In this document: piece by piece, positions 18,612 to 25,905 of the stretch
Layout of the letters: every line of letters starts with the position of its first letter
Numbering within the stretch: the first letter of the stretch is position 1
Assembly (NCBI GenBank): GCA_945878065.1
Contig: CAMDXA010000004.1
Span: 34,697 to 98,696 of the forward strand
From: Bordetella parapertussis
GTDB lineage: Bacteria > Pseudomonadota > Gammaproteobacteria > Burkholderiales > Burkholderiaceae_C
Direction of reading: 5' to 3'
Length of the DNA: 64,000 nucleotides
The notes under the pieces: model-generated
Told to the model about the DNA's origin: nothing
What the model saw: only the letters and a program-made list of their open reading frames with translations
Database searches by the model: none
Position numbers and translations under genes: made by a program

Positions 18612-18918
18612 CGGGGTAAGCCAGAAGTCATTCGCTGTGACAACGGCCCTGAATACATTAGTGCGGCTATACAGGCATGGGCGCAAGAGTGGGGGGATCA
18701 GGCTTTAATACATTCAACCTGGTAACCCTCAATAAAACGCTTATGTTGAACGGTTCAATAGAACGGTACGGTACGAATGGCTGTCGCAGTACTATTGGTC
18801 AGACTTAGCAGAGGTGCAAGGCTTTGCAACGAAGTGGATGTGGTCTTACAACCATGATCGCCCAAACATGGCCTTGGGCGGATTCACACCAAAGCATCGG
18901 TTGACCATGGTTGCTTAA
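18612..18918 (+). pseudogene. Broken IS3-family transposase (OrfB C-terminal end)
   Basis: Reading in two frames gives KPEVIRCDNGPEYISAAIQ, then ...IQPGNPQ-stop-NAYVERFNRT, then YNHDRPNMALGGFTPKHRL ending at TAA 18916-18918. These are the DNGPE and ERFNRT-type segments of the rve integrase domain of IS3-family OrfB. There is an in-frame stop (CAA to TAA) and a frameshift near 18700, and the N-terminal two-thirds are missing. The remnant is inactive. It sits between the hydrolase cargo and the replication genes and may mark where the cargo was acquired. Confidence 0.83.
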
Positions 18919-19109
18919 CGTTTCTACTTCTGCGACCCTTGCAAAAGGGGAGGATTACCGTCTAGCGCATAAGCGCTTTGGGTTGAAAAGACAAAAATGC
19001 TATTAAGTAGAAAAGTCTGAAATCGATTCATTAATAATTTCCATTTCTACGAAATTTATATCATGATAGTTTGATATTGTTGAATGTCTACTGAATTGTG
19101 GTAACGCCA
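18919..19109. other. Non-coding stretch after the IS remnant
   Basis: No gene is seen. There is a small hairpin AGCGC-ATAA-GCGCT near 18963-18976, a palindrome TATCATGATA near 19061, and spaced inverted GTAGAAA/TTTCTAC segments. It may hold the old IS end and the 3' ends of the leftward operon. Confidence 0.4.
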
Positions 19110-19361
19110 TCACGACTCTAGTTTATTTGACATTGCGTGTGTAAATTCCTTTATGGAAATATCGCATCTGTACCCCATGTTGTGAAGCTCCTGATAGAGA
19201 CCTAGAAGGTTACGGAATCCATCGGTCTTTGAACCAAAGCCAGCAGCATGAAGTATCTGCACCTCAGCCGGTGAAATCCTTCGGTTGAAGTGCTGTGCCT
19301 CAATTTTCTCAGGCATCCCTCTTGTCCTACCGGGTTGTGGTTTGTAACCTTTACGGGGCAT
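19110..19361 (-). CDS. Small hypothetical protein of the element
   Basis: An 83-residue basic protein (MPRKGYKPQPGRTRGMPEKI...) with an excellent ribosome site (AGGAGATT) just before ATG 19361, so the start is secure. The centre, RRISPAEVQILHAAGFGSKTDGFRNLLGLYQELH, looks helical, with a turn resembling a small DNA-binding or ribbon-helix-type regulator, but no family is recognised. It is the last gene of the leftward replication operon, 100 bp after the Cys-rich gene. A regulatory role is only a guess from size and charge. Confidence 0.6.
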   Translation of the reverse strand: MPRKGYKPQPGRTRGMPEKIEAQHFNRRISPAEVQILHAAGFGSKTDGFRNLLGLYQELHNMGYRCDISIKEFTHAMSNKLES

Positions 19362-19461
19362 GGCGAATCTCCTAAATGGTAAGTTGGTGATTACTCAATT
19401 TATTTATATCCTTACAGATAGCTTACACAATATGGTCGTTGGGAAAAGCACCCACCATGAC

Positions 19462-19902
19462 TCATATTTCAATCTCCTCAAATCCCAAGCACCTTTGAAG
19501 TTGGCTGACCCAGTTCGATCCCAACTTGGGTTGTGTAAAGCCAGCCCATTCAAAGTTGTTGCATTCAAGCCTGTGGGGTTTGAAATGTCGACACTCAAGG
19601 CATAGCCTTCTATCGTCTTGTTCACGGTCACGAATCATTAACCGTTGTGCTAACTCCTTGGCATCAACTCTGCCAAATAAAAGGTTCATGCGCTGGGTGA
19701 ACCTTGCTTCATCTTGCTGAGTCTTAAACCTAGGTCTCTCAGTCCTTAGAGACCCTTCTAATGCCGCTAACAGGGCTTCCCTTTGGTGAGGTGGATAAGA
19801 CCTAATGCCCTCCCGCATTTCAGCCCTACAAGCCTCAGAATCTTCCCAAAAGTTACATATCTGTTCACCAAGCTCTAGTAGCGCCTTAAGCAAAGGGGTC
19901 AC
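19462..19902 (-). CDS. Hypothetical protein with a Cys/His cluster
   Basis: A 146-residue protein. The N-terminal half is charged and helical (TPLLKALLELGEQICNFWEDSEACRAEMREGIRS). The C-terminal part has CLECRHFKPHRLEC and a later Cys (QRCLGFEEIEI), which looks like a small zinc site (C-x2-C-x8-C ... C). Such a CxxCxxF cluster is seen in small proteins next to replication genes in mobile elements. The start overlaps the end of the gene before it by 17 nt, which supports operon coupling with the primase gene. The function is unknown. Confidence 0.65.
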   Translation of the reverse strand: MTPLLKALLELGEQICNFWEDSEACRAEMREGIRSYPPHQREALLAALEGSLRTERPRFKTQQDEARFTQRMNLLFGRVDAKELAQRLMIRDREQDDRRLCLECRHFKPHRLECNNFEWAGFTQPKLGSNWVSQLQRCLGFEEIEI

Positions 19903-20122
19903 TATTGTAGATTTGGTGAAAGCCTACTAATTTGGGTTTTGTAGTTTTTGGAGTGTCCTTTTCATTGAAATGCTTAATCAAAGCCTGTTTATGGACTTTG
20001 ACCAAGTTAACAAGGGCAGGGGTAACCAAGTTTGTTGGCTTCAAGTTGATGCGCTCACCTTGTTGCAAGGCAACTGATAGCCCAGCCTTGTATAGGTGGT
20101 TGATGACTTCCATGGTTGTCAT
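19886..20122 (-). CDS. Small protein with TubC-N-like docking fold
   Basis: A 78-residue protein. Residues ~4-52 (EVINHLYKAGLSVALQQGERINLKP...LTPALVNLVKVHKQALIKHF pattern) match the TubC N-terminal docking domain: an alpha-beta-beta-alpha unit with a GERI/LKV hairpin and a terminal KHKxxLIxxL helix. That domain was named from NRPS/PKS assembly lines but also occurs as a free small protein in mobile elements. Its start overlaps the primase stop by 4 nt, so it is translated with the primase and could be a docking or loading partner for it. The Lys/Pro-rich tail has no recognised motif. Confidence 0.6.
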   Translation of the reverse strand: MTTMEVINHLYKAGLSVALQQGERINLKPTNLVTPALVNLVKVHKQALIKHFNEKDTPKTTKPKLVGFHQIYNSDPFA

Positions 20123-22248
20123 ATCGATACCCCCTTATCGTCATCATCATTGGTTGGGGGTGTGTTATCGGTAGGCTCATTCGAGTCATATTCATCGAAT
20201 GTGCTCAATTTTCCCCGAAGGTGCTCACCTTTATTTGTTGAGCATCTTTGCGTATTTTGAGCATCTTCGGAGCTTTGGAGTCTCCAATACCAACCTTGGC
20301 TCATTCCACCTTTGCGCTTTAAAACTTTCATTTGGTCAGATGCACGACGAACAGTTGCCCATGAAATACCAGCGTTTAAGGCTTCAGCTTTAATGGTGTT
20401 GGTGGGAGTTAATCCATCCTTTAAGCACTGCCTTAAAAAATCTTCGGCATCTGCAACTAACCCCCGCCTGTCATCCTCATCATGTTCAGCCAGCAAAGAT
20501 TTCGCACTGCCAGTTAAAACATTTCCCCACACCACACGACTTGCCCAAATTCCCTGAAGAGCCTCTATCTGTTCAATGCTGTACTCAAAGCCACCATCAT
20601 CAGGGCCAATGTTAGATTTAGACCTTGCAAATACTCGACGCTCGTTACCCTCTTCGTCTTTGTTTTTGGCGGCGACCATTACCACCCTTGCCACCGCAGT
20701 AAAGGCAACTGAACCCATGACTCGTTTAGTCGGGTCAGAGCCTTGGCCACCTTTAGAGAAATGTGTAACACCAATCAGGGATGCGCCAATCTTTGACGCA
20801 AAATCAACCAATGGTTGTAAGGCACGACGAACCTCGGTGTTTTTATGGCCATCCCCAGCCACCGCATTAACAATGGGATCAAAAACCATTAACCTAAGTT
20901 TTGGTAGTTTGAGTGCTGCTTCCAAAAGTAGCCCAATATCTTTTGCTGGGTCAAAAGATCGGGTCTCGCCTACAACAGTGTTGTCGCCCACAAAGAACAC
21001 ACGACTGGGGTTTGCGCCAGCGGCAATGAGTCTTGGCATGAGGGTGTCGCTCGGGTCATCTTCGCCCGACCAAATAAGAACATCACCCTCAGGGCAATTT
21101 GAACCATCTGGCCAATTACCTCCAGTGGTAACTGTTGCGGCAAGGTGTGTGGCAATGGTTGTCTTTCCAGTTCCGGGTTCGCCTGCCAAGATAGCAAGTT
21201 TGCCCATGGCCAACCAACCATCCCATAGCCAGTCAATCTTTTCTGGTTTTAGGGTTGAACCACAAATCAATTTCACACCATCCTTGACAACATCAACCAA
21301 AGAAGCAGATTCAATTTGTAGTCGCACCTCATCACCTCCTGACAAACGGGCTAAATCGTTGAAGTCAGTGTCCTTATCGCCTCTGTTCTTTGGAAACTTA
21401 GGGATAGTCAGATAACCGCCAACCTCTGATGCAGCTTCTTTGGCTTTTACAAGGCCAGTATTTATGTCGTTCTTCCAGTCATCATCTGCGGCAATGATCA
21501 ACTTAAAGTCGGGATACTTAGATCGAATAGTCTTGGCAACAGTTGGTAGATTTCCAGCGTCAAAGCAAACAAGTGTAGATATTCCTGTGGCTTCAAAGAT
21601 CGATGCGCCAGTGGCGAATCCCTCACAAAAAATTAACTGATCTTTGGGTGCTTCCTTGTTTGTGATTTCATAAAAACCGCCTTTTTTTGTGCTATCGAAT
21701 AAAAATCGCTTCTTAAAACCTTCACCATCGGGTGAAATAGTTTGTAGCGTTGAAATGGTGAACGATCCAGCTTCATCATCGAATCGGTAACAAGGTGTCA
21801 ACAAGTTTTTACCATCCACCCGTGAGCCATGAGGGCGGACATTCTTGGTCAAAAGATATGGGTTTGAATCATCTGCTGGCCTTGCTTTTTCCCATAGTCC
21901 CTGAGCCTTTATAGCGGCCTCTGAGGCCTTGAATTCGGCATCTTCTTGAAGTTGTTTGGACAACTCCTCCCTGCGCTTTATATGAGCTTGCCAATCGCTT
22001 GAGTCCATATCATTTTGGCTTTTGGATGACCAGTTTTTTCGAATGCCTGACCTCATACAACCAAAGCTAGCAACAAGGATTTGATCTATTTGTCGCACGA
22101 AGCAAAACCCAGCACGATCAGATTTCTTGCCGTTGGTAGACCATCTAACAGGCTTATCCTTGTTGATGGCTGCTTCTAGTTGGTGTGCCTCGGGTGGCGG
22201 TAAGCCGGTTGCCGATATGGCATCAATGAGCTTGTGAATATCAGTCAT
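20119..22248 (-). CDS. Primase-helicase-like replication protein (Toprim + RecA-type ATPase)
   Basis: A 709-residue protein. The N-terminal ~190 residues are a primase-associated region (DRAGFCFVRQ..., SSDWQAHIKRREELSKQLQED). Next is a Toprim domain (LIFCEGFATGASIFEATG, then LIIAADDDWKND at ~205-265 with acidic metal residues). A RepA/AAA_25-type NTPase follows, with Walker A LAGEPGTGKTTIA at ~360, a Walker B-like LRLMVFDPIVNAV, and VTHFSKGGQGS. The C-terminus resembles a winged-helix region (TPTNTIKAEALNAGISWATVRRASDQM). This is the alpha-like primase-helicase of P4-type satellites in role, though not the same domain order as P4 alpha. It probably starts replication of the excised element. 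Confidence 0.85.
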   Translation of the reverse strand: MTDIHKLIDAISATGLPPPEAHQLEAAINKDKPVRWSTNGKKSDRAGFCFVRQIDQILVASFGCMRSGIRKNWSSKSQNDMDSSDWQAHIKRREELSKQLQEDAEFKASEAAIKAQGLWEKARPADDSNPYLLTKNVRPHGSRVDGKNLLTPCYRFDDEAGSFTISTLQTISPDGEGFKKRFLFDSTKKGGFYEITNKEAPKDQLIFCEGFATGASIFEATGISTLVCFDAGNLPTVAKTIRSKYPDFKLIIAADDDWKNDINTGLVKAKEAASEVGGYLTIPKFPKNRGDKDTDFNDLARLSGGDEVRLQIESASLVDVVKDGVKLICGSTLKPEKIDWLWDGWLAMGKLAILAGEPGTGKTTIATHLAATVTTGGNWPDGSNCPEGDVLIWSGEDDPSDTLMPRLIAAGANPSRVFFVGDNTVVGETRSFDPAKDIGLLLEAALKLPKLRLMVFDPIVNAVAGDGHKNTEVRRALQPLVDFASKIGASLIGVTHFSKGGQGSDPTKRVMGSVAFTAVARVVMVAAKNKDEEGNERRVFARSKSNIGPDDGGFEYSIEQIEALQGIWASRVVWGNVLTGSAKSLLAEHDEDDRRGLVADAEDFLRQCLKDGLTPTNTIKAEALNAGISWATVRRASDQMKVLKRKGGMSQGWYWRLQSSEDAQNTQRCSTNKGEHLRGKLSTFDEYDSNEPTDNTPPTNDDDDKGVSI

Positions 22249-22485
22249 GGCTCAACCCTCCACGCTGTATGAGCCAACAGGCCAATTTAATGGGAATGAT
22301 GCCCAACAAGGCGGCAGTAATAATTCGGCTTTTTAGCCAGCCACGGCATGTGAATTTAGTCATGGGTTCTTCTATAAATTGAGAAAAACCGAGGCTTGCG
22401 TTAACAACTTCAAAGCATTAAAATCACCAGTGCGATAGTGGTGATTTATGGCCGAGGTTTAGCGTTGTTAGCGCTTCCTCGGCTT
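22249..22485 (-). ncRNA. Candidate structured regulatory RNA (CI/C4-like attenuator)
   Basis: Between alpA and the primase gene the minus-strand transcript has three linked structures. Hairpin 1 (22483-22451) is closed by GCCGAGG/CCTCGGC with an inner AGCG/CGCT. Hairpin 2 (22447-22421) has a perfect 9-bp stem AAATCACCA/TGGTGATTT. A third segment (22408-22389), GTTGTTA...CCTCGG followed by TTTTT, can pair with the 5' arm of hairpin 1 (CCGAGG...TAACAAC). Hairpin 1 and the T-tailed hairpin are thus mutually exclusive, as in attenuators and the CI/C4 immunity RNAs of P4- and P1-type elements. The remaining ~130 bp to the primase start shows no gene. Assignment to a known RNA family is unproven. 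Confidence 0.6.
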
Positions 22486-22695
22486 TTACTTTTGCGGTTG
22501 ATTAATTAGTGCTTGTATTGAACTTGATTTCCAAACACAAACTCTAGGAGATAGTTTTATCGGCGGGGGATAAATTCCAGATTTGATACCTGCCCACCAA
22601 GTAGTTTTTGAGACAGGAATAAGTGCTGGAATTGGTGGCTTAGCTTTCTTGTTACCGATGATGTTTGGTAGGCGAAGAAACGAATCGTTGTTCAT
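22486..22695 (-). CDS. AlpA-like transcriptional regulator
   Basis: A 69-residue protein (ATG 22695, AAAGGA site 6-8 bp before it). It has the AlpA/MerR-like helix-turn-helix: an N-terminal FLRLPNII, the recognition region VSKTTWWAGIKSGIYPPPIKLSPRVCVWKSSSIQALI, with the family's P-x-x-I-x-L-S/G...W sequence. AlpA proteins activate excision or integrase genes in P4-like elements and cryptic prophages. A segment of ~17 residues (IIGNKKAKPPIPALIP) sits before the helix-turn-helix, longer than usual. The gene lies between the integrase and the structured RNA, as expected for a control switch. Confidence 0.8.
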   Translation of the reverse strand: MNNDSFLRLPNIIGNKKAKPPIPALIPVSKTTWWAGIKSGIYPPPIKLSPRVCVWKSSSIQALINQPQK

Positions 22696-22764
22696 ACATA
22701 GTCCTTTTTGATTTGGGACTTGTCTGAAATTTAGGCAAGACAGTCCCAGGGTTACCTGAGACAT

Positions 22765-22958
22765 TACCCACCGTTGGCTTTTATGGTGGTGTCTTGCGAA
22801 TCATCCGAAGTAAAAGTCGAAATGATCCGAGTCTTGGCCTTAATATGCTTAAGACCTGCAACTAGGCCGTACAGGTTATCTAATTGCGCTATCTATCAGT
22901 TTATATGAATCGATAGGTATTTGCAATAGGTTTTGGGTATTAATTTCGTTCGAGATGG
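22765..22958. promoter_or_regulatory. Gap between integrase and alpA
   Basis: No gene is seen. There are direct repeats of the type CGAATCATCCGA / CGAAATGATCCGA (about 22796 and 22818) and an imperfect palindrome CTTAATATGCTTAAG (about 22838-22852). This is the likely promoter region of alpA and may bind AlpA or the integrase. Confidence 0.4.
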
Positions 22959-24242
22959 TCAAACACTGCGCCTGATAGGGGTCACGGTAGCCTCATCTCG
23001 AGTCTTGCCACAGTAATCAGCCCATGTTTGCATCAATGGAATTCGCTTATCAAATACAGTTCCTCGTTGATATGAAGATTCGACTTGATCAGGTAGTTTG
23101 TGCGCCAAAGCGAACTCAATGACCTCACGGGTAAAGGAGTGGGAAACCGACTCAGCCCCCCACATACGGAAAGTTGACCTGAATCCGTGAGAAGTGATGC
23201 GTCTGTTGTCCTCTTTAGGGTCAATCCAACCCTTGCCGCCTAATTTGATGTTGGCTTCGTGCATTCGTTTTAAAACTGCTGTAAGGCTCATGTCTGACAG
23301 AGCCTTGCCATAGGTTGCGCTTGTAAAGACATACTTGTCGACCTTAGGCATTTTTGAGATCAAAGCAATAGCTTCTTTGGATAAGGGTACATGGTGTTCA
23401 ACTCCAGCCTTCATGCGAATAGCGGGTATCACCCAAACGCAAGCTTCAAGGTCTATCTCATCCCATGTAGCCTCTAGTGTTTCGCTGGTACGTGTAGCAG
23501 TGAGGATTAGAAATTCAAGGGCACGTGGAGCAGTTCCATCTTGTTGGCGCAATGAGGACATAAATTGACCAACTTCTTTCCATGGCAAGGAAGGTTGATG
23601 CTTTACTGGTTTAATCTTGTTAGGTGCGGCTAGAAGATTCTCTAAGTGACCTCGCCAACGTGCTGGGTTTTCTCCTTTGCGATATCCGCTTGTGGTTGCC
23701 CAACCCAAGACGCTCTCAATACGTCCACGCAACCTTTTTGCGGTTTCAGTTTTATCAGTCCAAATAGGATTCAGGACTTTCATAACCAGCCCTAAATCAA
23801 CCTCAGCAACAGGTAATGAACCAAACACAGGGCTGGCATATGTGCCTATAGTGGCTGGCCATTGAAGAGCGTGTTTTTCACTCTTCCAGCTATTTCTGTG
23901 AGCCGCAATGTACTGGGCAGCGCACTCATCAAACGTCATCATCTTGGCTCTATTCAGAGCTTCAGCCTCTCTAGCTTTTTCACGGGCTGTTAATGGGTCA
24001 ACCTCATTCACCAACATCAAACGCTGTTCCTTGGCTTTTAAACGTGCCTCTGAGAGGCTGATTGTGTGTAATGCACCCAATCCCATCTCTCGCTGTTTAC
24101 CTGTGATGGTGAACCTAAATATCCAACTTTTAGAGCCAGTCACTGATACCTGTAGATACAGTCCGTTTCCGTCGGAGTAATAGCCTGGCTTGGTGGTCTT
24201 TGCTACCAACAAAGGGTTGAGTTTGTCGACAATTCTTGCCAT
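22959..24242 (-). CDS. int: Tyrosine recombinase, P4-type integrase
   Basis: A 427-residue protein. The N-terminal DUF4102/arm-binding domain shows KPGYYSDGNGLYLQVSVTGSKSWIFRFT and GLGALHTISLSEARLKAKE. A SAM-like core-binding domain is in the middle, and the C-terminal catalytic domain has LTATRTSETLEATWDEID (first Arg), HHVPLSK, ITSHGFRSTFR (His-x-x-Arg), and the tyrosine in SSYQRGTVFDKRIPLMQTWADY. It should recombine the tRNA-Ser 3' end with the element's attP. Its start lies 156 bp from attR, with paired CTACCCACA repeats in between. It sits at the end away from the tRNA and is transcribed inward, the reverse of many P4-type islands, where int abuts the tRNA. Confidence 0.95.
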   Translation of the reverse strand: MARIVDKLNPLLVAKTTKPGYYSDGNGLYLQVSVTGSKSWIFRFTITGKQREMGLGALHTISLSEARLKAKEQRLMLVNEVDPLTAREKAREAEALNRAKMMTFDECAAQYIAAHRNSWKSEKHALQWPATIGTYASPVFGSLPVAEVDLGLVMKVLNPIWTDKTETAKRLRGRIESVLGWATTSGYRKGENPARWRGHLENLLAAPNKIKPVKHQPSLPWKEVGQFMSSLRQQDGTAPRALEFLILTATRTSETLEATWDEIDLEACVWVIPAIRMKAGVEHHVPLSKEAIALISKMPKVDKYVFTSATYGKALSDMSLTAVLKRMHEANIKLGGKGWIDPKEDNRRITSHGFRSTFRMWGAESVSHSFTREVIEFALAHKLPDQVESSYQRGTVFDKRIPLMQTWADYCGKTRDEATVTPIRRSV

Positions 24243-24255
24243 GGCTGATCCTTAT

Positions 24256-24277
24256 CTACCCACATTCCTACCCACAC
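24256..24277. repeat. Paired CTACCCACA repeats next to int
   Basis: Two copies of CTACCCACA with 12-bp period, 13 bp upstream of the integrase start codon. They match the pair at 16674-16694 near the left end and are candidate arm-type binding sites of the integrase. Confidence 0.6.
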
Positions 24278-24397
24278 TTAATGAGTGGATTCTAACGATA
24301 TGAAGCGAACAGTGGCGAACTATTTAATAGGTTAAGTGATTGATTTAATTTATTTTATTATGGTACATCGGTACTTATCGGATTAATGCTAGTAGGA

Positions 24398-24412
24398 CAC
24401 CGCTTCCGCCAG
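24398..24412. repeat. attR core (15-bp direct repeat)
   Basis: An exact copy of the tRNA-Ser 3' end sequence at 16619-16633. It is not part of a complete tRNA here and marks the right boundary of the element. Confidence 0.9.
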
Positions 24413-24599
24413 CAAGTAAATATATACGCCTCTTTAGGTGTTTTTTTTAGCCCATACTTCAGCCCACATGACTCATTCCAACGGGCAATGCCAAATCAAT
24501 GGATTGGGGGCTTTGTTTGATAGGGGGGGAGGGGTACTTTTGCATAGTGAAAGATTGTGGTTGCCTCCTCTTCACATAAGAAGAGTTTTGAAAATTCCC

Positions 24600-24784
24600 A
24601 TGAAGGTATTCATGAAATTGGCCAGAGGGCAATCGGTGGAGCAAATCTCAGAGACCCTAAACTGTCTGCATCCACTGCGGGAACCCACCTCTACAAAATC
24701 AAACAAAAATTGCAATTAGCCAACCAGTCCGAAATGTCTCTGCTGGCCATGCGGCATGGGTTGATTGACTCAAACATGGCTTGA
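24600..24784 (+). pseudogene. Decayed LuxR/NarL-type response regulator, C-terminal end
   Basis: Two frames join to give VFMKLARGQSVEQISETLN, then (after losing one base near 24663) SASTAGTHLYKIKQKLQ and SEMSLLAMRHGLI. This is the LuxR-type helix-turn-helix that ends NarL-family response regulators. The receiver domain is absent and the helix-turn-helix is frameshifted, so this is a remnant. It lies just right of attR, downstream of sequence that is duplicated at the left end of the element. It probably belonged to the chromosome or to an older island at this tRNA. Confidence 0.65.
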
Positions 24785-24935
24785 TACTATTTCAAAAAGT
24801 AGTATTTAAATGTTGTTTTTTAAAATATTAAATACGTCAATAAAATTAAATTCAAATACTGTTTCCAATTAATTTACGGATAGAAATACCCGCCGATAAT
24901 TGTTAACATATGTCAATTATTAAAAGGAGTACCAC

Positions 24936-25529
24936 ATGAAAAAAATATGTGTTTTAGCTTGTGCGATGGCATCATTGTTCAGTGCACCTGTTTGGGCCAA
25001 TGAAGCCGGTAAATCAGACACTGGCCTCGATTACAACTACTTAGGTGTTGATTACGCCTCCTATACCATTAGCTCTACATCTGGTTATGCTGGTTACAAA
25101 GTCAACGGTTCAGTGCTTGTCAATCAAAACATTTACTTGCTTGCCAACTATTTCAATGTAGACAAATCGAGCACTGTTTATGAAAAGTCCAATATCGGAC
25201 TGGGTTACAGAATGCCCATAGCAGCCAATGCAGATTTTTTCACGAGCTTGGCCTATTACTCGCAAACCAAAGAACAATCGACTTCACCCACCAAGGCTAC
25301 CAATACGGGATACAACTTGTCATTGGGTGCACGAGCCAAAATATCTTCTGATGCGGACATCACCGGTGCCTATTCCTACATCTCAGCAGGCTCATACAGC
25401 TACAACAATTTCAACCTCAGCATCAAATACAACCTGACCGATGCCATATATGCCTCTGGCGGTTACCAATCACAAACCGGCAGTTCCAGCTTGTCGGGTT
25501 ACACACTTGGCTTCGGTCTGAAATTCTGA
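24936..25529 (+). CDS. Small outer-membrane beta-barrel protein
   Basis: A 197-residue exported protein. The signal peptide is MKKICVLACAMASLFSAPVWA, cleaved before NEAGK. The mature part has alternating polar/aromatic beta strands rich in Tyr, Ser and Gly (YAGYKVNGSVLVNQNIYLLANY, SYNNFNLSIKYNL) and ends in Phe (YTLGFGLKF), the usual signal for outer-membrane barrel assembly. The size fits an 8-strand barrel (OmpX/OmpA-N type); no specific ligand is evident. A strong AAAAGGAG ribosome site and a downstream terminator frame it as a single-gene unit. Confidence 0.72.
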   Translation: MKKICVLACAMASLFSAPVWANEAGKSDTGLDYNYLGVDYASYTISSTSGYAGYKVNGSVLVNQNIYLLANYFNVDKSSTVYEKSNIGLGYRMPIAANADFFTSLAYYSQTKEQSTSPTKATNTGYNLSLGARAKISSDADITGAYSYISAGSYSYNNFNLSIKYNLTDAIYASGGYQSQTGSSSLSGYTLGFGLKF

Positions 25530-25549
25530 TTGAAAACATTTTTATAGTA

Positions 25550-25574
25550 AAAGCGCCCATAGGGCGCTTTTTTT
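25550..25574 (+). terminator. Terminator of the barrel-protein gene
   Basis: The stem AAAGCGCCC (25550-25558) / GGGCGCTTT (25562-25570) has a 3-base loop and T's to 25574. Confidence 0.92.
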
Positions 25575-25905
25575 GGCATGCCGTTACGTGTGATTGGACA
25601 CCGGCTGCCTAGTTTGGTGACTCAAAGAATTTTCATTCAAATAAATTGGGTTGGTCTTTAGATATGCGTGCAAAGTTACTCAGGCAACTCGCCAATAGCA
25701 AAGAGACAATCGTCTCAACTTAGACCAACTGGCCTCCTAAAACCCAGGGCGATTCACCTGCAGGTGAAATTGCTATGGCTGAGCCTTGCGCTGGTACTAG
25801 CCTTTTGCGCTTGTGGGGCTGTGGTTGTGCGTTTAGTGAAGTAGTAGTTCAATTTGCCAACAAAAAACCTGGCGATCAGGCCGGGGTAAAAAAATAATTA
25901 ACAAC
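25575..25905. other. Non-coding stretch with a perfect palindrome
   Basis: No complete gene is seen. TTCACCTGCAGGTGAA (25753-25768) is a perfect 16-bp palindrome. A short frame from GTG 25764 to 25844 (MKLLWLSLALVLAFCACG...) looks like an orphan signal or lipoprotein leader. The stretch probably holds gene debris. Confidence 0.35.

Larger units (their letters stand above)
16619..24412. mobile_element. Integrated satellite-like element at tRNA-Ser (about 7.8 kb)
   Basis: The boundaries are a 15-bp direct repeat equal to the tRNA-Ser 3' end plus one base (16619-16633 and 24398-24412). Inside, reading leftward from the right end, are a P4-type tyrosine integrase, an AlpA-like regulator, a structured intergenic RNA candidate, a Toprim/RecA-type primase-helicase and three small genes. 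At the left end, on the other strand, is cargo: a tiny exported protein, an exported serine hydrolase and a broken IS3 transposase. There are no capsid, tail, conjugation or relaxase genes. Integrase, AlpA and primase without virion genes is the signature of P4-like phage satellites or small integrative elements. Base composition is visibly more AT-rich than the flanking housekeeping genes. Confidence 0.87.
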
